This document shows, piece after piece, positions 9,580 to 18,540 of a stretch of 64,000 nt of DNA (within the stretch, counting starts at the first letter, position 1; every line of letters begins with the position of its first letter). Source of the DNA: Streptomyces sp. M41(2017) (GTDB taxonomy: Bacteria; Actinomycetota; Actinomycetes; Streptomycetales; Streptomycetaceae). The translations under genes and the position numbers were made by a program. Location: positions 3,162,001 through 3,226,000 of the forward strand of contig NZ_MWFK01000001.1 of the NCBI RefSeq assembly GCF_002078175.1, in the 5' to 3' direction. A model generated the notes under the pieces. It saw nothing but the letters and a program-made list of their open reading frames with translations. It did no database searches and had not been told where the DNA came from.

Positions 9580-9756
9580 GCCCCGGTATCACCGGCCACA
9601 TCCGAACAGCACCAGGCACCACCGCACGACCCGCCGTCCCCCGCAGATCGAGGTTGTCCGGAGCATGCTGCACCACCCCGGGGCACACCCCCCGGCACCT
9701 TGGCAGAACAGACAGCTCGGTCCCGTCCCCGGTCCCGCTCCACGAGGTGAGATTCA

Positions 9757-10470
9757 GTGAACTCGCGCCAGCGCCGCGGCGTCATCCTGCTGGTCCTCTC
9801 GGTCCTGTGCGCCCTCGGCGCCTTCGCCGGAGTCCTCTCGGTGATCCGCGACGTGAACTCCAAGGTCGGCCCGGAGGTCACGGCGTACCGCCTGAAGGAC
9901 GACATCGCGCCCTACAAGGAGCTGACGGCCGACCAGTTCGAGAAGATCTCGATGCCCGAGCGATGGCTGTCGTCCACCGCCGTCACCAGCCTCTCCCAGA
10001 TCCGCGGCAAGATCGCCGTCACCCAGCTGGAGAAGGGCTCACTGCTCCAGGCCGACATGATCGTCGAGCGGCCCCGGCTGGCCGCGGGGCAGCAGGAGAT
10101 CGCCATCATGATCGACGCGGCGACCGGTGTCGCGGGCAAGATCAACCCCGGCTCGCGGGTGAACATCTACGCCACCTTCAAGGCCGAGAACGACAAGGGC
10201 GTCGACCAGTCCAAGGTGATCGTCGAGAACGCCCGCGTCATCGACGTCGGCAAACTCACCGCGCTCGACCCCGGCCAGTCCAGCTCCGACCGGCGCAACA
10301 ACGCCAACCAGGCCGTCCCCATCACCTTCGCCCTCGGCACGGCCGACGCCCAACGCGTGGCCTACGCCGAGTCGTTCGCCGAACACGTCCGGCTCGCCCT
10401 GGTCGCGGGAGGCTCCGACGCGGCCGTCGCGCCCGGCGACCGTACGTACACCCTCGATGAGGACAAGTAG
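9757..10470 (+). CDS. cpaB: Flp pilus assembly protein CpaB/RcpC
   Basis: 237 residues. One N-terminal membrane helix (about 6-26) followed by an extracytoplasmic SAF-like domain (TAYRLKDDIAPYKELTADQFEKISMPERW) and the CpaB motif GEIAIMIDAATGVAGKINPGSRVNIYAT. In diderms RcpC works with the secretin; in monoderm actinobacteria it probably stabilises or modifies the pilus at the cell wall. The spacing to the small ORF at 10481 is only 10 bases, so it is co-transcribed with the rest of the locus. Confidence 0.88.
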   Translation: MNSRQRRGVILLVLSVLCALGAFAGVLSVIRDVNSKVGPEVTAYRLKDDIAPYKELTADQFEKISMPERWLSSTAVTSLSQIRGKIAVTQLEKGSLLQADMIVERPRLAAGQQEIAIMIDAATGVAGKINPGSRVNIYATFKAENDKGVDQSKVIVENARVIDVGKLTALDPGQSSSDRRNNANQAVPITFALGTADAQRVAYAESFAEHVRLALVAGGSDAAVAPGDRTYTLDEDK

Positions 10471-10480
10471 GAGGCCGCGC

Positions 10481-10627
10481 ATGAGGTCCATGCCCACGGG
10501 GCGCTGCCGGAGTCCCCGCCCGAGGCCCCCACGTACCGCCCGGGACCCGAGGCCGGCGCCGCGCACGCGTACCGCGCGGGCCCGGCGGCCCGCGGCGCCA
10601 CGCGCCCACGAGGAGCTGGGCCGATGA
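10481..10627 (+). CDS. Possible small Arg/Pro-rich ORF coupled to the CpaE-TadE fusion
   Basis: A 48-codon frame starting at ATG 10481 with GGAGG (10470-10474) 6 bases upstream; its TGA (10625-10627) overlaps the ATG of the next gene in an ATGA junction. The product would be very basic and Pro-rich with no hydrophobic segment. It fills a 153-base gap that would otherwise be non-coding. The ribosome site and the coupled stop are good evidence of translation, but GC-rich DNA yields such frames by chance and I recognise no family. It may serve only to deliver ribosomes to the next start. Confidence 0.4.
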   Translation: MRSMPTGRCRSPRPRPPRTARDPRPAPRTRTARARRPAAPRAHEELGR

Positions 10628-12243
10628 CCGTCCGCATCCTCTCCGCCGTCGGCGACATCGACTCGGCCCGCGCCCTCACCACCCTGCTGAGCCAGCTCGC
10701 CGACGCCGAACCCGCCCCGCCGGTCCCCGACTCCACGGCCCTGCTCGACACGCTGGCACGGCTGGCCGCCGAGTCCCTGGACGAACTGCCCGAAGTGGTC
10801 CTCGTCCACGAACGCATCGGCCCCGTACCGGCGTTGGACCTGATCCGCGACCTCGTGATGCGCTTCCCCGCCGTCGGCGTCGTCCTCATCACCGCCGACA
10901 CCAGCACCGGCGTCCTGACCGCCGCCATGGACTCCGGCGCCCGCGGCATCATCGGGCTTCCCCTCGGCTACGACGCCCTCGCCGAACGCGTCCAGGCGGC
11001 CGCCTCCTGGTCCGCCGGCATGCGCCGCCACCTGCACAGCGGCGCACCCGCCCTGTACACGGGCCCCGGCGGCACCGTCGTCACCGTGACCGGCGCCAAG
11101 GGCGGTGTCGGCGCGACCGTCACCGCCGTCCAACTCGCCCTCGCGGCCCAGGCGTCCGGCCGCAACGTCGCCCTGCTCGACCTCGACCTCCAGTCCGGCG
11201 ACGTGGCCTCCTACCTCGACGTGCAGTTCCGCCGCTCGGTGGCCGACCTCGCCGCCATCACCGACATCAACCCGCGCGTCCTCCAGGACGCCGTCTACAC
11301 CCACGACAGCGGCGTCGCCCTGCTGCTCGCCCCCGCCGAGGGCGAACGCGGCGAGGAGGTCACCGACCGGGTCACCCGCCAGGTCCTCGGCGCGCTCCGC
11401 TCCCGCCACGACGTGGTGGTCGTCGACTGCGGCTCCCAGATGAACTCGGCGACCGCGGCCGCCGTCGAACTGGCCGATGTGGCCCTGCTGCTGGTCACCC
11501 CCGACGTCGTCGCCGTCCGCGCGGCCAAGCGCATGGTCCGGATGTGGGACCGCCTCCAGATCCGCAAGGCGGAGGAGACCACCACGGTCGTCAACCGCTT
11601 CGCCCGCGGTACGGAGATCCAGCCGTCCCTCGTCGAACGCGTCACCGGCACCAGAGTCGCCCGCACCTCCGTCCCCGCGGCCTTCAAGGAACTCCAGGCC
11701 GTCGTCGACGCCGGCCGGCTCCAGGACCTGGACGCCCGCTCGACCGTCAAGCAGGCCCAGTGGACCCTGGCCGGCGAGCTGGGTCTCGTGGTCGCTCAGG
11801 AGGGCGGGGCCGGCGGCCGGCGGCGCAAGGCCCCGGTGGCCGACCGGGGCTCGCTCAGCCTGCGCCGCCGGGGCGGCGACCGGGGAGCCGTCACCCTCGA
11901 GTTCGCCGGAATGTTCCCGCTGCTGCTCGTCGTCATGACGATCCTGTGGCAGTGCGTGCTGTACGGCTACTCGTACTCCCTCGCCGGGAACGCGGCCGAC
12001 GAGGCGGCGCGGGCCGCGACCGCCGCGTACGCGGTCAACGGCGACGTCGGCGGCGCCTGTGCGGCGGCGGGCAGCAAGCACCTCCCGGGCGCCTGGCAGG
12101 GCGCGGGTATCGGCTGCGCCCCGGCCGGCTCGGTCATGAAGGCCACCGTCGACGTCGACGTGCCGCTGTTCTTCCCCGGTTTCGACGCGGGTTTCCACGT
12201 GAGGGGCACGGCGGGCGCGGCACTGGAAGGGGACGACGGATGA
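10624..12243 (+). CDS. CpaE/TadZ-type ATPase fused to a TadE-like pseudopilin
   Basis: 539 residues. Residues 1-140 form a receiver-like domain (ALDLIRDLVMRFPAVGVVLITADTSTGVLTAAM is the core). Residues 150-400 are a MinD/ParA-type ATPase with a deviant Walker A, GAKGGVGATVT (from residue 157), as in CpaE/TadZ proteins that polarly localise the pilus machine. After a basic linker, residue G421 precedes AVTLEF and a hydrophobic helix, the TadE signature (G|xxxxEF with Glu at +5), then a Cys-containing extracytoplasmic domain to residue 539. Two normally separate proteins are joined in one frame with no internal stop. GCAPAG and GGAC supply two Cys in the TadE part. Confidence 0.88.
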   Translation: MTVRILSAVGDIDSARALTTLLSQLADAEPAPPVPDSTALLDTLARLAAESLDELPEVVLVHERIGPVPALDLIRDLVMRFPAVGVVLITADTSTGVLTAAMDSGARGIIGLPLGYDALAERVQAAASWSAGMRRHLHSGAPALYTGPGGTVVTVTGAKGGVGATVTAVQLALAAQASGRNVALLDLDLQSGDVASYLDVQFRRSVADLAAITDINPRVLQDAVYTHDSGVALLLAPAEGERGEEVTDRVTRQVLGALRSRHDVVVVDCGSQMNSATAAAVELADVALLLVTPDVVAVRAAKRMVRMWDRLQIRKAEETTTVVNRFARGTEIQPSLVERVTGTRVARTSVPAAFKELQAVVDAGRLQDLDARSTVKQAQWTLAGELGLVVAQEGGAGGRRRKAPVADRGSLSLRRRGGDRGAVTLEFAGMFPLLLVVMTILWQCVLYGYSYSLAGNAADEAARAATAAYAVNGDVGGACAAAGSKHLPGAWQGAGIGCAPAGSVMKATVDVDVPLFFPGFDAGFHVRGTAGAALEGDDG

Positions 12244-12902
12244 GGACGTTCCTGCGACGGGCACCGGTCCTCCTGCCGGGCTTCCGCCTCGCACTCCGGC
12301 GCCGGCGCCACGAACCGGGGTGCACCGATCCGACCCGCGCGGCGCGCGGCGGCGCACGCCGGGCCGGGAGCGGCCGTACGGCGGCCGGCCGTCGGGCCGC
12401 CGGCCGGCTCTGCGCCACCGGAGCCCGCCGCGCCGGGAGCGCCCCCGCCGCCCCGGCGACGCACGCCGTCCTGACACCGGGCGCCCGCTGCCCGGCCCCG
12501 GCGCCGGTCACCAGCGGCCCCCCGGCCGCTGCCACCCGCCGCCGCGCCCGCCGTGCCACCCGCCGCCTGCGGGACGACCGGGGCGTCTCCATCCTGGAGT
12601 TCACCGGATTCCTGCCCATCCTGCTGCTCATCGGCATGGCGACGATCCAGCTCGGCCTCATCGGGTACGGCGCGAACCAGGCCGGTTCCGGGGCACGGGC
12701 CGCCGCGCGCGTCGCCTCCCAGGGCGGCGACGGCGCCGCGGCAGGACAGGCCGCCGTCAGCGGCTGGCTCGACCCGCAGGTCGCGCCCGCCCGGGGGGCC
12801 GACCTCACCACCGCGACCGTCACGGTCCACGTCCCGGGCGTGATCCCGCTGTTCGGCGGCTACGACCTGTCCCGCAAGGCCACCATGCCCACCGACGACT
12901 GA
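12240..12902 (+). CDS. TadE-like pseudopilin with long basic N-terminal extension
   Basis: 220 residues from ATG 12240, overlapping the previous stop by 4 bases (ATGA). Residues 1-112 are Arg/Ala/Pro-rich and of low complexity. Then RDDRG115|VSILEFTGFLPILLL gives the prepilin-peptidase motif with Glu at +5 and the membrane helix of TadE, followed by a small extracytoplasmic domain. Minor pseudopilins of this type help prime Flp pilus assembly. The basic extension is far longer than a normal leader (about 10-25 residues); a later start is possible but the overlap and frame support this one. Confidence 0.75.
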   Translation: MRTFLRRAPVLLPGFRLALRRRRHEPGCTDPTRAARGGARRAGSGRTAAGRRAAGRLCATGARRAGSAPAAPATHAVLTPGARCPAPAPVTSGPPAAATRRRARRATRRLRDDRGVSILEFTGFLPILLLIGMATIQLGLIGYGANQAGSGARAAARVASQGGDGAAAGQAAVSGWLDPQVAPARGADLTTATVTVHVPGVIPLFGGYDLSRKATMPTDD

Positions 12903-12920
12903 CCGGGAGGAGCCGACACC

Positions 12921-14261
12921 ATGAGCCTGCGTTCCCGCATCGCGACCCCCGACGAGGGGGGACCCGCCCGTGAGGACGGACACCTCGTCGCCGTCTACCG
13001 CGCGAAACTCCTCGAGGAGATCGACCTCGCGGAGATGTCCAGCCTGGCCGCGGCCGAACGCCGCGTCCGCCTCGAACGCGTCCTCGGCCACATCATCAGC
13101 CGCGAGGGCCCGGTCCTGTCCTCCGCCGAACGCTCCCAGCTGATCCGCCGGGTCGTCGACGAGGCCCTCGGACTCGGCGTCCTCGAACCGCTCCTCGCGG
13201 ACGCCTCCATCACCGAGATCATGGTCAACGGCCCCGACTCGATCTTCGTCGAGCGGGCCGGCCGCGTCGAGCAGCTGCCGCTGCGCTTCGCGTCGAACGA
13301 GCAGCTCATGCAGACCATCGAACGCATCGTCTCGACGGTCAACCGCCGCGTCGACGAGTCCAACCCGATGGTCGACGCCCGGCTGCCCACCGGCGAGCGC
13401 GTCAACGTCATCATCCCGCCGCTCGCCCTGACCGGCCCCACCCTCACCATCCGCCGCTTCCCGCGCGCCTACACACTCCCCGAACTGATCGGCCTCGGCT
13501 CCCTCGACGAGCAGATGCTCATGCTCCTCGCGGCCTTCGTCCGGGCCCGCTTCAACGTCATCGTCAGCGGCGGCACCGGCAGCGGCAAGACCACCCTGCT
13601 GAACGCGCTGTCCGGACTGATCCCGTCCCACGAGCGCATCATCACCATCGAGGACTCCGCCGAACTCCAGCTCCAGCAGGAGCACGTCATCCGCCTGGAG
13701 TCGCGGCCCCCGAACGTGGAGGGCAAGGGCCAGATCACCATCCGCGACCTGGTCCGCAACTCCCTGCGCATGCGCCCCGACCGGATCATCGTCGGCGAGG
13801 TCCGCGGCGGCGAGACCCTCGACATGCTCCAGGCCATGTCCACCGGCCACGACGGCTCGCTCGCCACCGTGCACGCGAACTCCGCCGAGGACGCCCTCAT
13901 GCGCCTGCAGACCCTCGGCTCCATGTCCGAGGTGCAGATCCCCTTCGAGGCGCTGAAGGACCAGATCAACTCGGCTGTCGAAGTCGTCGTCCAGCTCTCC
14001 CGGCACGCCGACGGCTCCCGCAAGGTCACCGAGATCGCCCTGCTCGTCTCGCACGGCCGCGAACAGTTCCGCGTCAGCCCCGTCACCCGGTTCGTGCCCC
14101 GCCCCGTCGGCCCCGACCGTGTCGTCCGGGGCCACTTCGAGCACCTCCCGCTGCCCCGCTCGGTCGCGGAGAAGCTGTACGTCGCCAACGAGCCGCTGCC
14201 GCCCGCCTTCGGCGTCGCCGAGGCCATCGACCTCCTCCCCACCCGGCAGGCCATCGGATGA
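12921..14261 (+). CDS. cpaF: CpaF/TadA secretion ATPase
   Basis: 446 residues, the normal CpaF length. Walker A GGTGSGKTTLLNAL (Lys223), Asp box around IITIEDSAELQL, Walker B LRMRPDRIIVGEVRGGE, and the His box STGHDGSLATVHANS are all present in the GspE/CpaF order. It forms a cytoplasmic hexamer that powers Flp pilus extrusion with TadB and TadC. A GGGAGG-type site precedes ATG 12921; the gene follows tadE by 18 bases. Confidence 0.96.
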   Translation: MSLRSRIATPDEGGPAREDGHLVAVYRAKLLEEIDLAEMSSLAAAERRVRLERVLGHIISREGPVLSSAERSQLIRRVVDEALGLGVLEPLLADASITEIMVNGPDSIFVERAGRVEQLPLRFASNEQLMQTIERIVSTVNRRVDESNPMVDARLPTGERVNVIIPPLALTGPTLTIRRFPRAYTLPELIGLGSLDEQMLMLLAAFVRARFNVIVSGGTGSGKTTLLNALSGLIPSHERIITIEDSAELQLQQEHVIRLESRPPNVEGKGQITIRDLVRNSLRMRPDRIIVGEVRGGETLDMLQAMSTGHDGSLATVHANSAEDALMRLQTLGSMSEVQIPFEALKDQINSAVEVVVQLSRHADGSRKVTEIALLVSHGREQFRVSPVTRFVPRPVGPDRVVRGHFEHLPLPRSVAEKLYVANEPLPPAFGVAEAIDLLPTRQAIG

Positions 14262-14289
14262 CGCCGCCCACCTCCGAAGGGAGGCTGCC

Positions 14290-15231
14290 ATGAACGACCC
14301 CGCCCTCCTCGCCCTCGGCGGAACCGTCCTGTGCGGCACACTCGCCGTCGCGGGCGTGCACACCTACGCCTCGGGCCGCGCCCAGCGCCGGGCGCTCGTC
14401 GACCGCCTCTCCGGCACCGGCCCGCCGCGCACCGGCGCCGGCCGTGTCCGGCACTTCGCGGGCGTGGACCGCAGGCTGCGCCGCACCCGGCTCGGCCGCA
14501 CGATCCACCTGCGCCTCTCGGCCACCGGACTCGACATCACCGCAGGGGAGTTCTTCACCTACGTCACCGCCGTGGTCGTCGCCCTCTGGCTGATCGCCGC
14601 CGCCACCCTCGCCCCCTTCTTCGGCCCGATCGCCGCCGTCCTCGGGGTGTGGAGCGCGGCCATCTTCCTCAACTGGCAGCGCCAGAAACGCATCGAGGCC
14701 TTCATCAACCAACTCCCCGACGTGGCACGCCTGCTGGCCAACGCCACAGCGGCCGGCCTCGCCCTGCGCACCGCGCTCGCCATGGCGGCCGAGGAGCTGG
14801 AGGCCCCGGCGGGCGAGGAACTCGCGCACGTGGCGGACCAGCTGATGCTGGGGCGGACCATCGACGACGCCCTCGGCGAGCTGTCCGAGCGGCTGCCGTC
14901 CCGCGAACTCATCGTCCTCGTCACCACGCTGGTCCTCGCGAACAAGGCGGGCGGCTCCGTGGTCAACTCCCTGCGCAACCTGACCCAGACCCTGGAGGAC
15001 CGCAAGGAGACCCGGCGCGAGGTCCGCACCATGCTCTCCGAGGTCAACGCGACCGCCTTCACCGTCCCGCTCCTCGGCATCGGCTCCCTGATCCTGATCA
15101 ACTCCTCCAACGAGGGAGCCCTCGCCCGCGTCACCGGCTCGCCTCTCGGCCAGGGCCTCGTCCTGCTGGCCCTCGGCCTCTACACCGTGGGCTTCTTCGT
15201 CATCCGCCGCCTCGGCAAGATCGAAGTGTAG
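14290..15231 (+). CDS. tadB: TadB inner-membrane platform protein
   Basis: 313 residues from ATG 14290, preceded by GAAGGGAGG. Membrane segments at the N-terminus, around 95-130 and two at the C-terminus frame a type II secretion F domain (INQLPDVARLLANATAAGLALRTALAMAAEEL). It is one half of the GspF-like platform that CpaF drives. The frame continues upstream as an overlap with cpaF, but no ribosome site is found there. Confidence 0.9.
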   Translation: MNDPALLALGGTVLCGTLAVAGVHTYASGRAQRRALVDRLSGTGPPRTGAGRVRHFAGVDRRLRRTRLGRTIHLRLSATGLDITAGEFFTYVTAVVVALWLIAAATLAPFFGPIAAVLGVWSAAIFLNWQRQKRIEAFINQLPDVARLLANATAAGLALRTALAMAAEELEAPAGEELAHVADQLMLGRTIDDALGELSERLPSRELIVLVTTLVLANKAGGSVVNSLRNLTQTLEDRKETRREVRTMLSEVNATAFTVPLLGIGSLILINSSNEGALARVTGSPLGQGLVLLALGLYTVGFFVIRRLGKIEV

Positions 15232-15243
15232 GGAGGGGTCACC

Positions 15244-16134
15244 ATGCTGCCGCTGCTGCTCGCCGTCCTGATGGGCGCGGCCGTCGCCGGCGTCCTCCTG
15301 GGCGTCCGGATGATCCGCGCCGACGCCAAGCTCCCCAGCGACCTCCAGCTCGCCCTGGAGGTCGGCGGCACCCGTGTCTCCACCGCGGACTCGGCCGTCG
15401 ACCGCCTCGGCATGCGCTTCGCGCCGACCGTGCTGCGCCTGATGGGCCCGCGCCGCGTGGACGCCAAACGCCGCCGCATCGACATGGCGGGCAACCCCGG
15501 CGGCCTGACGCTCAACCGCTACGCCGCCCGCCGCGCGGTGTACGGCATCTTCGGCGTCGTCCTCGGTCTGGTCTTCCTCTCCAACGGCCAGCTCCTGTTC
15601 GCCGTGCTCACCCTGGCCTTCGGCCTGGTCGCCGCGGACGCCCTGATCTGGCAGGCGGTCCGGGAACGCAAGGACGTCATCGACCGCACGCTGCCCGACT
15701 TCCTGGACGTCCTCGCCGTCGTCGTCTCCGCGGGCCTCGGCTTCCGCCAGGCACTCGACCGCGTCGCCGAGAAGTACGAGGGCCCCTGGGCCGACGAACT
15801 GCGCATCACCCTGCGCCAGATGGACATGGGGGTCAGCCGCCGCCAGGCCTTCGACGAACTCCGCCGGCGCAACTCCTCCGAGCAGGTCGCCCAGTTCGTC
15901 TCGGCCCTCCAGCAGGGCGAGGAGCTCGGCTCACCGATCGCCGAGACGCTCATCCAGCTCGCCACCGACATGCGCCGCACGGACGCACAGAACGCCCGCC
16001 GCCGCGCCGCCAAGACCATCCCCAAGGCGACCATGGTCACCCTCGTCTTCATGCTCCCCGCGACGATGATCCTCATCGCCACCGGCATGTTCCTGGGCTC
16101 GGGAACGAACTTCGGCTCGATCCTGGGGCGCTGA
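15244..16134 (+). CDS. tadC: TadC inner-membrane platform protein
   Basis: 296 residues. N-terminal helix, paired helices at about 98-140, the type II secretion F motif (LPDFLDVLAVVVSAGLGFRQALDRVAEKY), and a C-terminal helix. It is the second GspF-like platform subunit. It starts 12 bases after tadB and its TGA overlaps the ATG of the kinase gene. Confidence 0.92.
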   Translation: MLPLLLAVLMGAAVAGVLLGVRMIRADAKLPSDLQLALEVGGTRVSTADSAVDRLGMRFAPTVLRLMGPRRVDAKRRRIDMAGNPGGLTLNRYAARRAVYGIFGVVLGLVFLSNGQLLFAVLTLAFGLVAADALIWQAVRERKDVIDRTLPDFLDVLAVVVSAGLGFRQALDRVAEKYEGPWADELRITLRQMDMGVSRRQAFDELRRRNSSEQVAQFVSALQQGEELGSPIAETLIQLATDMRRTDAQNARRRAAKTIPKATMVTLVFMLPATMILIATGMFLGSGTNFGSILGR

Positions 16135-17513
16135 TGGACGGCATCCTGCACCGCCTCGCGCAGACCGTCCGCTCGTGCGGGCCCGGCCCGCTCGCCCGCC
16201 CCGGACGCAACCGCGCACGGGGCACCGGCTACCTTGCCGACGACGTCCCCGCACCCGGCGGCGTCCGCCTCCAGCTCAACGCCCTCCAGGCGCTGTGCCG
16301 CCAGGCCTTCGGCGTCCGCCTCGCCGCCATCGCCGTCGGCGCCCCCTTCGCGATGACGAACGCGGCCGACGGCCTCGCGCGCTACGCCGTCCTCGCCGCC
16401 GCCGTCCTCGGCGTCATGGGTTCCTACGCCATGCTCCGCGACTGGGAGCGCTTGGGCCCCCGCCTCCTCGCCCACCCGAGTCTGATGGCCCTGGACCTCA
16501 GCTTCGGCGCGATCCTGCTCCTCACCGCGTCCCCGGCCTCCCCCCTCGCCTACGCCACGGTCTGCACGCCTCTCCTGTCCGGCCTCCTCTACGGCTGGCG
16601 TGGCGCGGGCGTCTTCACCGGTCTCCAGTTCGTCGTGCTCCTCACGGTGTTCCGGGCCTGGGAACACCGGCCCGGAGCCGGTGCCAACACCCTGCTCATC
16701 GCGGGGTTCTGCGTCGGCGCCGGCATCATCGGCGTCACCCTGCGCAACCTGATGTTCCGCTTCGGCACGGCCAGCCAGGCCCTGTCGGAGGCGACCAGCA
16801 GGCTCGCCGTCGCCGAGGCCGTCGAGTCCGAACGGGCGCGCCTGGCGCGCGAGATGCACGACTCGGTGGCCAAGACCCTGCACGGTCTCGCCCTCGCCGC
16901 GGACGCCCTCGCCGCCTCCGCCGACGCCGCTGACCCCGAGGCACTGCGACGTCAGGCGACCGTGGTGGCCGGTGCCGCGCGCCGCGCCGCCACCGAGTCC
17001 CGCACCCTCCTGTCGGACCTGCGCCGCCACACCGACCTCACGGCCCCGGACGCTGACCTCCTGCCCGAACTCCGGGCGCTGGCGGCCGACTTCCAGAACC
17101 GGACCCGTATCCCCACCCCCGTGCGTCACCGGGGCGGGGTGCCGGTCCTGCCCTGCGCGGCGGCCCACCACGTCCTCGCGATCGTGTCCGAGGCGTTGGA
17201 GAACACCCACCGCCACGCGGGCGCCAGCCGGGCCGCCGTCGAACTGGCCGTGGCCGAGGACGAGTTCTCGGTCCGCGTCCTGGACGACGGAGCAGGCCTC
17301 CCCGAGGCCGCCACCCCGGACCTGCTCGCCACCTGGTCGAGATCCGGCCATTTCGGCCTGCTCGGCATGACGGAACGCGCCGCCTGCGTCGGCGGCCGGC
17401 TCGCGCTGGACCGAGCACCGCAGGGCGGCGCCGAGATCCGTCTCACCGTCCCTCTCCGCGGGGCCGCCCGCCTCGCGGCCCCCACCGACCAAGAGGAGGC
17501 CGCACATGCCTGA
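16134..17513 (+). CDS. Membrane sensor histidine kinase, NarL-type pair
   Basis: 459 residues from ATG 16134, overlapping tadC by one base. Five to six hydrophobic segments (about 60-190) precede the HisKA_3 dimerisation helix ERARLAREMHDSVAKTLHG with phospho-acceptor H242, and a HATPase_c domain with EALENTHRHAG (N box), LDDGAGLPE and FGLLGMTERA (G boxes). Embedded between the pilus platform and the pilin gene, it probably tunes pilus production. No ligand-binding domain is visible outside the membrane. Confidence 0.92.
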   Translation: MDGILHRLAQTVRSCGPGPLARPGRNRARGTGYLADDVPAPGGVRLQLNALQALCRQAFGVRLAAIAVGAPFAMTNAADGLARYAVLAAAVLGVMGSYAMLRDWERLGPRLLAHPSLMALDLSFGAILLLTASPASPLAYATVCTPLLSGLLYGWRGAGVFTGLQFVVLLTVFRAWEHRPGAGANTLLIAGFCVGAGIIGVTLRNLMFRFGTASQALSEATSRLAVAEAVESERARLAREMHDSVAKTLHGLALAADALAASADAADPEALRRQATVVAGAARRAATESRTLLSDLRRHTDLTAPDADLLPELRALAADFQNRTRIPTPVRHRGGVPVLPCAAAHHVLAIVSEALENTHRHAGASRAAVELAVAEDEFSVRVLDDGAGLPEAATPDLLATWSRSGHFGLLGMTERAACVGGRLALDRAPQGGAEIRLTVPLRGAARLAAPTDQEEAAHA

Positions 17514-18237
17514 CCAGGCACTTCCCGGCCCGCCCCTGCGCGTCCTCGTTGCCGACGACAACCCGGTCGTACGGGCCGGACTGACCGCCCTGCTGGAGGC
17601 GCACCCCGGCACCGTGGTGGTCGCGGCGGCCCGGGACGGCGAGGAGGCGCTGGCCTGCGCCCTGCGCCACGCACCCGACGTGGTCCTCCTGGACGTCCGC
17701 ATGCCCGGCACCGACGGCCTCACCGCCCTGCCCCGGCTGACCAGGATCGCCCCGGTCATGATGCTCACCTACAGCCGCGAACCCGAGGTGGTGGCGGAGG
17801 CCCTGCGCAAGGGCGCGGCCGGCTACCTCGTCCATGGCGAGTTCACGGCGGCCGAACTGATCTCCGCCGTACGGGACGTCCGCAACGGCCTCTCCGCTGT
17901 CCCGGATTCACTCGGAGTTTCCTACCAACCAGAGCCATTCTCTTCGCACCTGCAACCATCTGTGTCACAGTCGTCGGAAGCTCGGCCCGCGGTGGCGGCG
18001 GGACTTCATCGCCGCGCTCCCAACCGTGCGGATTTCGGCCTGAGTTCAAGGGAGGTGGAGGTGATGGACCTCATCGCCGCAGGCATGAACAACCGCCAGA
18101 TCGCCGCCACCTGCTTCATCACCGAGAAGACCGTCAAGAACCACATCAACCGCATCTTCGCGAAGCTGCACAGTTCTTCGCGCAGCGAAGCGATCGCCCA
18201 CTGGCTGGGCACGGCCCGCGAGGGGTGGGGCCGATGA
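17506..18237 (+). CDS. LuxR/NarL-family response regulator
   Basis: 243 residues, overlapping the kinase gene by 8 bases. Receiver domain 12-130 with acidic pocket DDN, phospho-acceptor D63 (LLDVRMPG) and Thr in MLTYS. The near-invariant Lys of GYLxK is replaced by His110 (GYLVHGE). A Ser/Gln-rich linker of about 45 residues leads to a LuxR HTH (LSSREVEVMDLIAAGMNNRQIAATCFITEKTVKNHINRIF is the core, residues about 180-225). It should bind DNA near the Tad promoters. Confidence 0.92.
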   Translation: MPDQALPGPPLRVLVADDNPVVRAGLTALLEAHPGTVVVAAARDGEEALACALRHAPDVVLLDVRMPGTDGLTALPRLTRIAPVMMLTYSREPEVVAEALRKGAAGYLVHGEFTAAELISAVRDVRNGLSAVPDSLGVSYQPEPFSSHLQPSVSQSSEARPAVAAGLHRRAPNRADFGLSSREVEVMDLIAAGMNNRQIAATCFITEKTVKNHINRIFAKLHSSSRSEAIAHWLGTAREGWGR

Positions 18238-18339
18238 CTCCCCGGACCGGAAGTTGGGCCCCTGGGCCCACCCGGAGTAAGGGCCTTCTCACGTACGGTG
18301 CACGGGTCGTTAGTGGCGTCGGGTGGGAGGGCAGTGCTG

Positions 18340-18540
18340 ATGAGCAGGTTCGCCATGTGGACACGAACCGTGATCTCCCGCATGCGGGACACGAACCGGG
18401 ACGCGGGAGCGGGGTTCGTGGAGTACGCGGGGTTGATGATCATCATTGCGGGGATCTTCACGTTGATCGACCAGATCGGCCTGGACGGTTTGATCTCGGG
18501 TGCGATCAGGACAGCGGTCACCTCGGTCACCGGTGGCTGA
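18340..18540 (+). CDS. Flp-type major pilin
   Basis: 66 residues from ATG 18340, with GGGAGG 9 bases upstream. A basic leader ends in DAG, followed by AGFVEYAGLMIIIAGIF, giving the G|xxxxEY prepilin peptidase motif with Glu at +5 and a single hydrophobic helix. The length after cleavage (about 45 residues) is right for Flp pilins. It is the only such short pilin in the window and is probably the pilus filament subunit. Its product lies just after the kinase/regulator pair. Confidence 0.85.
   Translation: MSRFAMWTRTVISRMRDTNRDAGAGFVEYAGLMIIIAGIFTLIDQIGLDGLISGAIRTAVTSVTGG

Noticed and set aside
14331..16133. About 600 codons open ahead of the histidine kinase
   Set aside because: It overlaps tadB and tadC in another frame; the kinase itself starts at ATG 16134, coupled to tadC.
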